Of a stretch of 64,000 bases of DNA, positions 45,339 through 57,427 are shown in pieces. The stretch is from NCBI GenBank assembly GCA_950295325.1, contig OX485803.1, forward strand, positions 72,741,554-72,805,553, written 5' to 3'. Source of the stretch: Polytrichum commune. Taxonomy: Eukaryota > Streptophyta > Polytrichopsida > Polytrichales > Polytrichaceae. Each line of letters begins with the position of its first letter. Positions within the stretch are counted from its first letter, which is position 1. The notes below the pieces were generated by a model. It was not told the origin of the DNA and made no database searches. It saw only the letters and a program-made list of their open reading frames with translations. A program made the position numbers and the translations under genes.

Positions 45339-46158
45339 TACTGAGCCTCCACAACCGCAGACTTCCAATCCGCAGCCAACGTCTGTTATACGCTGGACCA
45401 AATAGTTTCGGACAAAATGGGACGGCAACTGTCAGATCTCCAAATAGGAATGAATGCCAAGTGCAAGTCTACAGTCAACAAGTTCCTTTTACTGCAAGTC
45501 GAAACAAGTGTCCCAGCAATGTGGGCGGGTCAGGCAGTTAACTTCTGTTTCTAAAGTCATGAGCACGCCTTGCTCAACTCTTGCCTCTCAGTTGGGACCA
45601 TCTTTTCAACAGGCCCTCATTCTTGGACTCATAGTTGGCAGCATGCACGCACAACATTAGGCCCAGTTTTTAAAAGTCTGTGAGACTTGAGCACTACAGT
45701 GGTCCCTGGCTTACTCAGTTTCACATATAAATCTTTGGAAGGATTGAGTCTTCTAACACAGGCTTGCTAGTTTTATATGTGAAACTAGGTGCACATTGAG
45801 TTATCATCATCATCAATATCATCATCAACCACTAGTTGTAGATCTCACCTAGTATTCATGCATTTATAATTTCTGCAAAATCACCATTGTCTCATGGGTC
45901 CTGTTTGAAGTTACAGGATGATTGGGTATGATCGTCATGTCAATTACAGATGTGAGTTGGTGATGAATTCTCAAACTTTTGGATCACTGGGAGCTTAGAT
46001 TTGATCGATCCTCCGAAAACTCCAGCATTTTTACCGAGGAATTTGTGCAGAACAACCTGCAGTGCTCAACACCAAAGGATCAAGGACTGCAGATTAAGAT
46101 TGAGAGGAGTTCTCCACCAGGATTGCTCAAGAATTAAGCCCAAATTCTTACATGAGTG
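45339..46158. other. Upstream region and leader of peptide gene P2
   Basis: Contains a candidate TATA box at 45724 and a CATCAT microsatellite near 45805-45830. The 68-aa frame at 45454-45660 has a true ATG but no motif and is not called. Confidence 0.4.
45724..45732 (+). promoter_or_regulatory. Candidate TATA box of peptide gene P2
   Basis: CACATATAAATC about 430 bp upstream of the P2 ATG, position-based guess. Confidence 0.3.
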
Positions 46159-46503
46159 ATGGCGTCCAAAGCGATCCTGCAGCTCGCAGTACTACTCATT
46201 GCTACCATGGTAGCAATCCAGCTGCACACCAAAGCTGAGGCTATTCGATTCCCTGCTCCAAAATGTCATGAAGTTGGTTCAATTAGCCAATTTGATGATC
46301 GCGCTCCTTTGCGGATGGACATGGACATGGATCATGAAGCCGACCTGAGGATGTCTAATTCTCAGCCGACTGACCTCTCCAACTCTGTAGTGAATGGGGA
46401 GCAAATCGCTGCACCTCATAGGTCAGGGTGGAAGCCCAGTGTACAAATGTTAGTCAACAAGTATCCATCACCTCCAAAGGGAAATTCAAAGGGCAACCGC
46501 TAA
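46159..46503 (+). CDS. P2: secreted peptide-hormone precursor, same family as P1
   Basis: 114 aa from ATG 46159 (the preceding in-frame codon is GTG). An out-of-frame ATG at 46152 overlaps the start and could dampen translation. Signal peptide: AILQLAVLLIATMVAIQL, ending near KAEA. Then IRFPAPKC, comparable with SIRLPLALS of P1. The middle is Asp/Met-rich (RMDMDMDHEADLRM). The C-terminus GWKPSVQMLVNKYPSPPKGN, then SKGNR, aligns residue for residue with P1 (VWKLNAQMLPNRYPPPPSGN), although the final His-Asn is replaced by Gly-Asn. Expected product: a short Pro-rich apoplastic peptide, probably hydroxylated on Pro as in related families (inference). Confidence 0.8.
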   Translation: MASKAILQLAVLLIATMVAIQLHTKAEAIRFPAPKCHEVGSISQFDDRAPLRMDMDMDHEADLRMSNSQPTDLSNSVVNGEQIAAPHRSGWKPSVQMLVNKYPSPPKGNSKGNR

Positions 46504-47177
46504 TTAAACCACACAAAGGGTTCAACATGTGTTATGGAGCAGTGATGTGAGTAATACCTATAGCTGCTCTAACTTCAGCAGGTTAATTACCATGCTTGTT
46601 ATGATCAGTAGACCTACTTTTTGTTGCATCAGCTTAAAAGCATGTATGTAGCTGGCTCATGTTCTCCACAGTATATATCAGAATCGCGGTGTCTAGAAGT
46701 ACTGAAAAAGACATGGTGCAGAATCTTCTATCATGTCTTCACAGATTCAGGGATTTTTAGAGTGCACAGGTAATTTATGCCAAATTACAAGGAGCTTCCC
46801 TCATAATCTACATGATGTATATATCAATCATCAAGTACACTGTTGACGTACTTAGAATATCCTACTTACTCTCATACAGTGTAATTATGTGTGTTATAGC
46901 ACATGCTATTTTTTTTATAGAATATGTTGTGAATGGGGTGCTAATTAATGTGATCATTCTAGGCCAGTGATTGTTTCCAGCTAATCAAGATCTTTCCAGC
47001 TAACCACTGTGTCGCCTTAGAAGTTAGGTCTAATTAACCAAAGAAACGATTGTGGTCATAAGGATATCTATATTGATCTAGATTGAAAATATTGAAATGG
47101 TGTGCAGGTCAATGTCTTAGGAAGTTTATGTGCCATCTGGCATCCATTTACCATGATAGGGTCATGATAGCTGCCCT
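46504..47177. other. Presumed 3' UTR of P2 and intergenic DNA
   Basis: Nothing further recognised. Confidence 0.4.
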
Positions 47178-47601
47178 TAAGGTAGAAATACCATAACCCG
47201 TTAACCACCTCTAGCCGTGCACTAGACCGCCGTCATAATGGTGAAGTGTCATTTCTAAAACCGATCATGGTTCGGCAACAACTTTAATGTGTGTACATTT
47301 AGTGTAGCCAATGAGAGTCAAGTGTTAATGTACTCATGAGATGACCGATTTAAGCGATGTTATGTATGGAAATGCGGAGTAATGTGTTCGGTGTAGGGAG
47401 AATCTAGTGAACCAGTAGGGGTTTGGACAACTTTCCACTTTGAAAAATTGTAGCATTTTTTGTATAGGGCAGAAAAATATGAAACAATTAGCATTCTTCA
47501 TGAATCCTTCTCATCTATATTGGAAAATTATCTCATGATTGTCAAACCAGATCTTCAATGCAAATCACCTTATTTTCATGGGTTATGGTATTTCTACCTT
47601 A
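47178..47601. mobile_element. MITE-like TIR element, copy B (424 bp)
   Basis: Same ends as 11813-12237 (TAAGGTAGAAATACCATAAC ... GTTATGGTATTTCTACCTTA), with the body in the opposite orientation. No coding capacity with an ATG. Confidence 0.8.
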
Positions 47602-49204
47602 TATTTTATGGGCCTTTTCAGAGAGTCCCACCAGTTAGGCATATATTTCTAGGAAGAATTTAAATCCAGTAAGTTGCTATTGTTCTCCCGCTTTAGTATG
47701 ACAAATTTGGGAAACACAAAAAAGGTTGTATTATCGAGGTGCCGTCTTCTCATGAATGTGACAAATGGTGTAAAATTGTTGTATTATTGAGGGACTACAA
47801 AAACATAAGTAATACGAGTTTAGAAATATATAGAACGAGTTTAAGCAATATAGATGGTATGAAATAATAACTTAGAAAATCTAAGGAATACAAATACTCA
47901 ATACTCTCAAGCAATTTAAGCGATGTTCTGTATGGAAATGCGAAATGTTCTATATGAAATTATAACTTAGAAAATAGAAAATAGAAATACTCTCAAGAAC
48001 TCTTGAAATAGGAGTCCAAAGATCTTTGGTGTTGCCTACCCAAGTTAGCAACTGTCATCTTATCTAAATTCCCTACTAACTTTTGAAAACTAATAATTTC
48101 ATTAACACCAAGATATAAAGAGTTCTTTAATAAGAAACTAGACAACAATGATCCATAACGTTTAGCATCAAGATAATGGTGATATTCTATCACATGTGTA
48201 CAAGGCAACATACTAAGCAGGAGGTCACTCTAACTCTAACCATGTCCTTTCTGCACTAGTAACCCTTAATTATCATTACGTTCCCAATGATAAGTGAAGT
48301 TCCCAAGTAATTCCCAAGTGAAAATGGATGTGTTTTAGATGTACATAACATAGATGAAACAAAATAGCATTAACTATCTCTTTAATATGACAAAACGGAG
48401 ATTCTAAACGTCACATTGTCGATTGTCGTAGTCATATAAAAGAGGGAGTTTTGAACTAAAAAGTTTGGTCTTGCAAAAATGTGTCATAATATCGAGGGCG
48501 TCATGTAAACGAGGTTAGACTGTATAAATGATAATTGAGCTGATCTCCCTGTCTTAGGTAATTAAGCCAATTAGTGCCCAGCCTGCCCTCAGCTCGCAGG
48601 ATATGGGGAGGACCCAGTAACGTAGAAATAAGTATTCCTAGTAAAGCATTTAGTTATATCTATTAGGTTTGTGGTGTATCTGACGCTTGGTGTCCAAATA
48701 ACTGTTGCCACGTACTGGCAAGTTGCCCAAATAGGATCCTAAATGTTTTTTTGTAAGTACGTGGGATGTCATGGATGATGTGTACAAACTAGGGGCCCAG
48801 ATGGATGTGGGCCATAATATTCCCCAGTCTACTTTTTAGCACAATGCCAACATTTTTCAATCAGATAACTTGCAGGAAGCTTAATTAAATACTTTGGTGA
48901 GGCATTTTGTTGTACAAACTTTTGGTTTTATACAAGCACATGATTCACACGATTCTCTAAGGACAACAATTTAGCTGTTCATATCGGCATTTCAATTATA
49001 TTTTACATGTAGGATCAAGGCCAACTTCCATGTGGGTATTTATGTATGCGCCCCCCTAGTGCTCTTTATTCCTTGCAAGTATTAACTATCCAAAATGCTG
49101 TCCCCCATGCATCATGAACAGCAAAACAAAACTTTTTTATTCGTGCATTCGTTGAATGGATCGAAGCTTTTGCAAAAGAGCTGCATGTATACCAACTGTT
49201 AGAG
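47602..49204. other. AT-rich intergenic stretch
   Basis: Near 48510-48530, CGAGGTTAGACTG followed by TA looks like the right end of a pogo-like element, but I could not find its left end, so it is not called. Confidence 0.4.
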
Positions 49205-49563
49205 TACACTAAATTTAAATATGATATTTAGTGTCATATAGTGTTTTCCTATGGTTACTTTTTGGATGACACTTCTTATGAAGAAGTGAACAAATATTAT
49301 CATGAATGATGGATGAGTTCATCCATTGGCCAAAACCACTACCTTCTCTTATCAGGAACTTGTGATGAAATACTGTCATGGATGATTGGCATTTGGATGA
49401 AAAATCACGTGGTAAGTGACAATAATTGCAACACTGTAAATTTATAATCTCCCTCAAAAATTACAATGAATGACAAGTAACGTTGGGTTAACACTTAGTG
49501 TTGGTGACACTACACCACGGTTCACAATTAGAATTGGTGACACTAGATATCATAATTAGTGTA
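49205..49563 (+). mobile_element. MITE with CACTA-like ends, copy 3
   Basis: Left end TACACTAAATTTAAATATGA, right end CACTAGATATCATAATTAGT then GTA. Aligned throughout with copy 2 at 20222. Lies about 1.8 kb upstream of peptide gene P3. Confidence 0.8.
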
Positions 49564-51025
49564 GTTAATACAATGTAGAAGGTAGCTGAAGGGTAGTGAA
49601 TGAACAATTGTACTTTGAGGAGTGTGGACTTACAAGTGGTCCAAATAAGGGCATTCTGAACAGCACACAGGTGAAAATCCCAAAAGGCCTAGGGTATGGT
49701 ATAGTCATACGTTTACTGGATTCACCTCCACATATATGGCTGCGATGTTGTGGGCCCAAATTGCTCCTTGAAAGTCACTTGAAGCCTTGTAGATTGGCCA
49801 ATGGTGTTTTGTGTGTTCTTTGAAGTTATTGGGAAAGTAAGACAAAGCAGGAGTTTGGAGCCAACCTGCGCCCAAAGGGTTGCTTCAGACAAAGTGCCAC
49901 CACTGTCGTCATCGAGTCAAAGGTAAAGGTGCTTCTACCGCCTGTTAGGGATAGGGCAGGTTAGAATAATTAAGTTATGACTTAGCAACTGCAACATTTA
50001 GTGTGACTCGTCAGCCTTCCGATATGACAAACAAGAAACATCATCAGAAACAGAGATGGAGACTTGTAACAAGACTTGGTATAGTACTGGTCCACTAGCT
50101 AGCAGCAAGTTTAATTCTAAGCAAATCAATTGAATAACACAATTTTCAGATGATAGTGGTACTGATCTGAGTTTAGCTTCCTGGTCTCTGCAAGTGGTGG
50201 GGCTGCCCCTGAAGACTCCGGAAGGTCCATACAAAATCACCGTCATGATCACCCTAGGCTTGTGAATAAACATATTCTAAAGATATCAAGTAAATTCGTA
50301 TATGTTTGTGGTCCAGCTAGTAGGTTCAAGCAAGAGAGATCAGAAGTGTTGGGTGTTGGATTTGTTCTCCAGGAGAAGAAAGTGTCTCTGTATTATAGTA
50401 AAAAATTGTGTGAAGTCATCCGAGCCTTGAAAGATGTCAACTGTTTGGTTGTGCTAGTTATAAGCTGTTTGCACTCAGGTAGAGACATCGGAAAAAGAAA
50501 TAAAGTTGGGTTAGAGGTCACGGTGCCTGCTGTTTCCTCATCAATTGGCTATAAACAGTCTCCGTTGGCCGACTTTGCAAGAGTTGGAAAGGTGGACTCG
50601 AGGGCTGTCTTTTGGTTGGGAATGTCGTGGCAAGAGTCGGCAGGGTTTTGGTAAGTCAAACCTTGTTATAAAGAAACAGTGTGCGGCAAGGAAAAGAGAG
50701 GCACAGAAGTCCCAAGAATTTGACAAATCAACCATACAGTTATGACGTCGCAATGCCGGATAGATAGATACAGCCATACCTACTAATTTCTTAATCACAC
50801 ATACACACCACATTACAATTTACTATTCTGATCTGGCAGCAGGCGGGTAGACTCTCGAATGGCTCCTTCAAAGCAGAAGTAGATCTAGAGTCTAGGGCAA
50901 TCCCGAAGATTGCAACTTGCAGGAAGCAATCTCGATCCATCCTCAGTACTGACTCACTCTCTCTTAGGTTAAATTGATATGCATGGCCTTCCACCGACAT
51001 TTGCAATCTATTCACATCAGAGACC
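49564..51025. other. Intergenic DNA with a possible retroelement trace
   Basis: The frame 50262-50654 contains VLGVGFVLQEKKVSLYYSKK followed by L, reminiscent of the RNase H segment of Ty3/gypsy polyproteins. No other retroelement domain is nearby. Weak evidence. Confidence 0.3.
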
Positions 51026-51033
51026 ATATATAA
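51026..51033 (+). promoter_or_regulatory. Candidate TATA box of peptide gene P3
   Basis: CCATATATAATCCC, 222 bp upstream of the P3 ATG. Confidence 0.45.
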
Positions 51034-51254
51034 TCCCAGAGCCTCTCAGAAGACGACATTTCTGCGCATGATTACACAGTTTGTTCACATTTTCAGCTCC
51101 TCATCCCCAGATTAAATTCATCGACTTTGTCAACCACTGACCCCTCCAAGCAGGAGGTGTTGCCAGCAGGGGGGGATCGGGCCGGCCACTAGAGATATCA
51201 CCTTCCAGTCAAGTGATCATTTCCCTGATTAATGTTTCTAAAGCAATCGCTGCA

Positions 51255-51560
51255 ATGACGTGCAAACCAATCAACGGAAGGCTTCTTGCGCCGATCCTTG
51301 CCATTGCCTTCATAGCACTCCATTCCCAGCTGCACTCTCAAGCCGACTGCACACGGTTAATTGCTTCCTACTCTCTTCGAGGTTCATCCATCCTTCCGTC
51401 GAAGGTTAACATGGCCGACCATCATCAGGAGCCCATTAACCTTACCTCCGGCCACCGAACAGTTCCTGCAAACATTACAAGCGCGTGGAAAGTGCACGCT
51501 AGGAGTCTGTCCCGTACATATCCACCGCCTCCAGCATCAAATTCTGCCCATGGCGGCTGA
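51255..51560 (+). CDS. P3: secreted peptide-hormone precursor, same family
   Basis: 101 aa from the first ATG in frame (MTCKPINGR). Signal peptide LLAPILAIAFIALHSQLHSQ then ADC, followed by TRLIASYSLRG, corresponding to the IRLP/IRFP position of P1/P2. The C-terminus AWKVHARSLSRTYPPPPASN then SAHGG aligns without gaps to P1 (VWKLNAQMLPNRYPPPPSGN). The last residue pair is Gly-Gly instead of His-Asn. The gene is intronless as read, and the leader is short relative to P1 and P2. Confidence 0.8.
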   Translation: MTCKPINGRLLAPILAIAFIALHSQLHSQADCTRLIASYSLRGSSILPSKVNMADHHQEPINLTSGHRTVPANITSAWKVHARSLSRTYPPPPASNSAHGG

Positions 51561-54475
51561 CTTAACCTCTAGTATTCTCCTTGCATGGGCTTAAATGTCA
51601 ATCCCCTCACAACGCTGATCAATCAAATTGGTTGATTCCTCATTCTGGCTGTTGAATGCTGGCCACATCATGTTGTTCAAGTCATGAGTAACTATGACCT
51701 TATTGAGGACCTCCTGTAGTGCAGAAGATTGGTCACAACCTCAGCTTTGTAATATAATCTGTAATGTTTCCAACATGATCTGCCATTGAAAGATGTAAGA
51801 ATCAATAGCATAATTTAGCACTCTGATTTCCGCAGACATGTAATGTAAAACATGCAATAAATTTTTATTTGAAAAAAAAGAACAAGTTACTGTACATTTT
51901 GCACTGGTGTGCAACACGCTGAAGGTAGTTAAATCCGGGCTCAGTGTAAATCATTTATGATGCGTCCATCTATTATGGTGGTCGGTTGCCATGGCCAGTG
52001 GTTTGAGCTTCATATCAATATTTTGTTGTATTTTATCTTTGATCAGAGTGAACCAAACCCGAAAGATTATGGCAGCCTTTTCATGGTCAGAAATGTTTTG
52101 TGATTGGATGATAATATTGACTTAGTACACATTGATTCAACGCAGAATGGGACCCGACAACCTAAGTTCTCTCAACTCCCTCGCACCTTCCTTGGGTTGA
52201 CGAACGGAAGCTGACATATCTTCAAAAAATGGCGTCTGGTAACTAACTTAGCCCTTCTCCCAAAAACAGGACCTAGTTGAAGTTCAGCTGGTGTTCATTA
52301 GCAATGGAGTGATTGAATCTTGATTGCAATTGAGCATGAGTTCATCAAGGCTCTCGACTCAAATACTGGATTCAATGACACGCAAGCATAATATGTTATG
52401 TCCACATAGTCATTTCCAAAGCAATGTGGAACATGTTCAAAGGGGTAATTTAAAATCCCATTGTCTGTAGTTTCAACTAGATAAGAAAACTTGTCTCTCG
52501 ACCCACAAACCGATATTATATGAAGCCTTACCATCTACATGATTTGCAGATTACTGAGCATACTAACATCACCGACAACGCTACGTTCAGTGTAACTTCA
52601 AATTCACCATGGATATCTGCGCTTTCCAAAGTCCTCAAGTTACATATTAAAGGCACGTTTGTCATGACTAATTTTGGAGTGTGGTCATAAGTGGCGGTGG
52701 GTAAGTGATGACCCAGTCATACTTCAAGAGACAAGGAGACAACGCATTTTCAACTCTTTTGTTCCCACTACGCCCACTGCATTCTGCCATTCTTTCTGCA
52801 CAACAAGTTGAGAACCCACATCTACAGAAAAGATGCACATCAAAATTGGTCTCTGAAAGAAGATTGAGTTGTGAAAGGCGCTTTACTTGAAGGTTCTTGC
52901 TTTAGAGTATATTAACTTTCTTAGGTGACTCATCTTTGTCCACTAAACAATCTAACACATTGTCTAGATTATTTTAATGAGGATTTAATCCTCTGTTTAT
53001 GATGTACAGAGTACATTTTTAGCTGACAAGGTGATTATAACAATGAACTGCAGACACGGAAGTCTTGTAAAATTGAACTAAGATCATGTCTCATTCACGA
53101 TATTCTAGGCCCACTTAATCAGGTAGGCTCATGCTATGTCAACAGCGTCACACCCTTCAATGAGGAGAAATTAAAAGATGTATGTAGTGCCAGCCCTTGC
53201 AAAAACTTCAATTATCTACACTTTTTACAATGCCAAAAATTCCCAGATAAATTAAATCATCCTCCAGGAGATACATGTGAGTCCAGTTGAAATATTCAAT
53301 CTTGTCCGTGTATAAACAAAAATAAAAATTAATAAACAAAAGGTCTAGACTCCTTCCACAAAAAGGACTTCTTCCGCAATAATAATGTGGACTTAAACTA
53401 CGAGCAAGTGTCGAGAAAATCAATTCCAACCCATGCTAAATACCCTCATATCATAAATTGTGTACAAGTCTCTTCAAAACCTTCCTACGCACGCTTTGCT
53501 TAAAGACTACTTATGATAAATAATTTCATTTCCGATATTAGAAAAGTAACCAGCAGAAGCTTCATGTAAGTTTCTGACTCTGAAACTGACAATGAACTTC
53601 AGGTGCGCAAAGTTCTATGAACAGATCAATGCACAGTTCATAGCCACATAGCTAGTCTTGTGAGATTCATCATGTTTCAATGACATTCAGAAAATTTCTT
53701 TTCCCCATCATGTAGCTAACGAGTCGTGACTACTGTACTTACACTATCGAATACACACATTTCTGATATTATTAGATATACATAACGTAATCCGAAGCTT
53801 CATGTTAGATTTCCATTAGTTTCTGACTAGTCTGAAACAGGTGGTGGACTTAATGGACAGATATTGCACAATGTCCAATGCACATATCGTAGCCCCATAC
53901 CGTGTGAAATCTATCATGTTTCCATGTCAAAATAAATATTCTGTCCACCGGCCCCTCAAGTCACCTTCTGGATGTCCCTGTTGCTCTTGAATGGACACTT
54001 GCCTGTTTGGATTCACCTGTAAGTACACATTGCAGTATTGGTTAAGCTTCCACAGTAAGTTAGCTTCTCCTCCAGCTCCTCCCCAGCTCCAAGGAGCCCG
54101 GAGGCAATTAAGTCCTCGTGTCAAGCTAGCTCACCCAAGTAGTGCTAACACTTTGATCCAATTCAGTAACTAGTTGACATGCTCTTGATCATCTCATGTG
54201 GGGCAGGCATGCAACTCGAAGAAGGACCCAGCTAGCTGCCAATTACACAGACCTGATGATGAGACGGTCGGCCCAGTGCTGAACATGATCGAGTACTTGT
54301 CAACGTTTTAAATTCGACAAAGGTCATCGACCCTTCAAAGGGACGAAGTTGCAGCAGGGCAGGGGGCCATGCAAGAGTAGTCAAATTCTCCAGCTTCGAT
54401 AGATGATAACTGCCCGGTGGGATCGATCTGTAGAACAGTGAAGGCCACGCCTCCTTGATCCTCAGTCAGATTAAT
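51561..54475. other. Intergenic DNA between P3 and P4
   Basis: 53534-53700 and 53771-53940 form a diverged tandem duplication of about 237 bp (GAAGCTTCATG at about 53556 and 53793). No gene recognised. Short frames at 52298-52890 and 53208-53429 lack motifs. Confidence 0.4.
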
Positions 54476-54482
54476 TATAAGC
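54476..54482 (+). promoter_or_regulatory. Candidate TATA box of peptide gene P4
   Basis: TTAATTATAAGC about 340 bp upstream of the P4 ATG. Confidence 0.3.
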
Positions 54483-54821
54483 AGGGCCCTCATATCATCA
54501 GCTTTCTATAGAGGTTGATATACGGCAGACCAAGCTTATGTTCGAAGCTGCAATATCAACAACACCGAAAGGATTAACTCTTCCACTAGAGCTCACCAAC
54601 CTCCAATTCAGACCATCCGACCATCCTGCAATCCAGTCATCATCACAAGGGAGCTGTCTGCTGCCATTCGGAGGACTAACTCGATCTACTAGCTGAGTAC
54701 TAACTTGTCTTCAGGTGTCGATCATCGCTCAACAGTCTCAATCGGTAGCAGTTTGCAAAGGGCTAGGCCCAAGTTGACGTGATCTCGATCACTCGGGGTT
54801 AACCCCGAGTCATTAGCAGCC

Positions 54822-55298
54822 ATGGCAAAACTCACATGCATATTGTCGATATTGGCCCTGGTTCTCGCACTCCTCGCTGGTCTGCATCATGTGGAGTGTA
54901 GGTACAATTTGCAAGATCATGGTGCAGTTCTCGCAGGTGGGAGCAGCGGCAGGACGGAAGAGTCACAACAGCAGGGAATGAACCATCCACCGAGTAGGAC
55001 GTTCGATGACCCAGCCGAAGGTGCGAATTACTTCCTTCCACCGCCGAGATTACCACCGGCCCACGTGGATGCCGGCCAAGCTACTCCCAGCTACTCCGAC
55101 GCAGTGTCAAAAGCTATGGCGGATTCCAGGTTTCTCCAAGGAACGTCACAGGAGCAGGAGCAGGAGCAGGAGGAAGATCAAGATCCACCTTCAACAGCAT
55201 CTGAATCGAAACCTTCTTCGAAGGCAGGGTACCATGCGCACACCATCGGCATAAATCGACGGCCCCCTCCTCCAGGCTCCAACAGCCCTCATACATAG
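54822..55298 (+). CDS. P4: diverged secreted peptide-hormone precursor
   Basis: 158 aa, the longest of the four. Starts at ATG 54822 (AGCCATGGCA, a good plant start context). Signal peptide LTCILSILALVLALLAGLHH then VEC. The middle is long and Gly/Ser/Gln-rich, with a Pro-rich patch (NYFLPPPRLPPAH) and an EQEQEQEEDQD acidic run. The C-terminus HTIGINRRPPPPGSNSPHT keeps RPPPPxSNSPH but lacks the Trp-Lys segment shared by P1-P3. Membership is inferred from position on the same strand, architecture and the last 14 residues. An unrelated extensin-like peptide is the alternative. Confidence 0.75.
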   Translation: MAKLTCILSILALVLALLAGLHHVECRYNLQDHGAVLAGGSSGRTEESQQQGMNHPPSRTFDDPAEGANYFLPPPRLPPAHVDAGQATPSYSDAVSKAMADSRFLQGTSQEQEQEQEEDQDPPSTASESKPSSKAGYHAHTIGINRRPPPPGSNSPHT

Positions 55299-56876
55299 TT
55301 TTTCAGTTTACCCCTAGCTAGCTAGTCTAGACTCCTCCTGCACCATATTTTTGCATCAAATGTTCATATGTTAAAATTTGTTATGTTGAGGAGGTGATGA
55401 AACCATCCGATATCGATCGATCGATCACTGACTCTATGCAGGAGCCAAGTTCATATACAGTAGCTGCTGAGATTAGCCTGATTATTAGGACTTCGAACTC
55501 AACTTCGGAAGAGTTTAGTTTTGCTTAAAGTAGATAGTGTCGACGAAACAGAAATTTACAAACGATAATCGTGATCATGATCATAGTAGCTATACTAAGT
55601 TTATGATAATATCAATTTTAGGTGCAAGTCGTTCTTAATCCATTCTTATGCATTGTATGTAGAACCATTGAAAAAGACATTTAATTCAATAAGCATGTAC
55701 TAGACATAGCGTAACACTCGCAAACTATGTCGACAGAGTGATCATTGTAATGATTGAATAATAAGTGTTTCTAGTGCACATAGACCAACACTTGAATGCT
55801 CTTCCTCTTCCCCTTCCTCTTCCTCTTCCTCCTCCTCTTCCTCCTCCTCTTCCTCACATTTTGATGGCAGTTGGTTACTTAGTTGCAATAGCTCAATCAA
55901 ATTGCCTTCACATTTTTGCCTCCAACTCTTGATGTTCATCATGACTACTTCCTCTGCAAGCTTTCCAATTGATATTATGGCCGAGGGATCTGTGAAGCTT
56001 AGCTAGACTGCTGCCATTGCAATCTTCAAGCAGTTGGGGGGAATACTGTTCTTCGAGCCACCAAAAGCAAGTCTACTTGATTTCACACCAATGTGAAAAT
56101 AAAAGTGGCTCTTTTTAATGCAAGCTTGTCTGTAAATGATCATGGTCACTGGAGGTTTGTGACCTGTTTGTGAAACCTAGACTGGCCCAGGCAAGTCTAG
56201 GGTACTACTTTCAGTGCAATTTGCCATGGATTCCTACGCTTATACGCATATTTAGTTTTGTAAATGCGAGTTATAGGCAACCATGGGTCCTTGCAGGGGT
56301 GTGACTGTTGCGCTTTAATTTGCAAATCAATGTTGTAGATTGCATGGGCTTGAAACCAGGACCCACAGTAAGATTCTAGGAAAGAGTAAATTAGGTGAGG
56401 TAAGATGGATCTTCAGTGGCTCATTGTCTTAATCGGACCCTTATATTTGATTGCTATGTGGTTTGGTGAGGACAAAAGAGTAAACACTATAAAGACACTT
56501 GTCTATGAGAGGTTGGCCTATATCTTCAAATATTAACTACCTTACATTAAATAATGAAACACATTTGGGGGGACATGTGCATCCAGTCAAAAAATCAACA
56601 AACATACATTTCCAATGACTATAACTATATCTAGGGAGGTTTAATTTTTAATCAAATTTTTGCAATCAATTCATTATAGATTGCTAATGCAACACAATTT
56701 TTGTTGTGTAAATATAGTTGGTAGAAGTTGAAGAACATGAAAAACAAACCAAATAACACCCTGGCACATATTTCAGTGCGCTTGGATCTAGCTCCACGAG
56801 AAGCTTAATTTTTCCATAGGTTATATGTGTAATTTGAGTTTGTGCCCATGACGTGGTAATTAGTGTGTGCCACACA
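55299..56876. other. Presumed P4 3' UTR and intergenic DNA
   Basis: 55799-55855 is a CTTCCT/CTCCTC microsatellite whose minus-strand reading is poly-Glu and is not called as a gene. Otherwise nothing recognised. Confidence 0.4.
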
Positions 56877-57427
56877 CTACCACACCCGTTTATGGTATCT
56901 AGTGTCACACACACTAGTTGCGAAGGGCCTAAACTAGATGCCCAAAGGTCTCAAAGTGTCACACCCCGTTAATTATTAATATGATTCCATTCGTCAACAT
57001 AAGTAACTTCTTTAAGTGAAAAAGCATCTACATCATGACATTTAGAGTAGCAAATTGAGATATTTTAAATGATAGTCTTGCATTTTAGTATGCAAGGGAA
57101 AGATATTTTTGAGCGCATTAATGGCAAGTGTCATGTATTAACATTTTGGTATGCAAGAGGATAATATTCTTGAGCATACTAATAGAAGGTGTCATTTGTG
57201 TACACTTTAGTCAACTTGTAAACCATTGTGTAACATAGGCATGCACCTCATAACAAGATTAAACGTACTCATGCCCACATTTTAGTAAGCGCACTTGAAC
57301 GCCAAGTATTATGGGGTGACACTTATAATGAAGTTGTTAATCATCATATTGACCTAGGATACGCTTCAAAACAGAATAAGTGACACTATTACGCGTGTGA
57401 CACTAAATACCATAGACGGCATGCTAC
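56877..57427 (-). mobile_element. TIR element of the 0.57-kb MITE family, copy B
   Basis: Homologous in reverse orientation to 22697-23263. Ends CGTTTATGGTATCTAGTGTC and GACACTAAATACCATAGACG. No coding capacity. Confidence 0.8.

Noticed and set aside
48395-48530. Fourth pogo-like element
   Set aside because: A plausible right end (GAGGTTAGACTG + TA) without a matching left end.
50262-50654. Ty3/gypsy RNase H fragment
   Set aside because: Only one short phrase (GFVLQEKKVSLYYSKKL) is suggestive, and there is no neighbouring RT, integrase or LTR. Left as a note, not called as a feature.
55742-55942. Glu-rich minus-strand ORF
   Set aside because: Translation of a CTTCCT/CTCCTC microsatellite.
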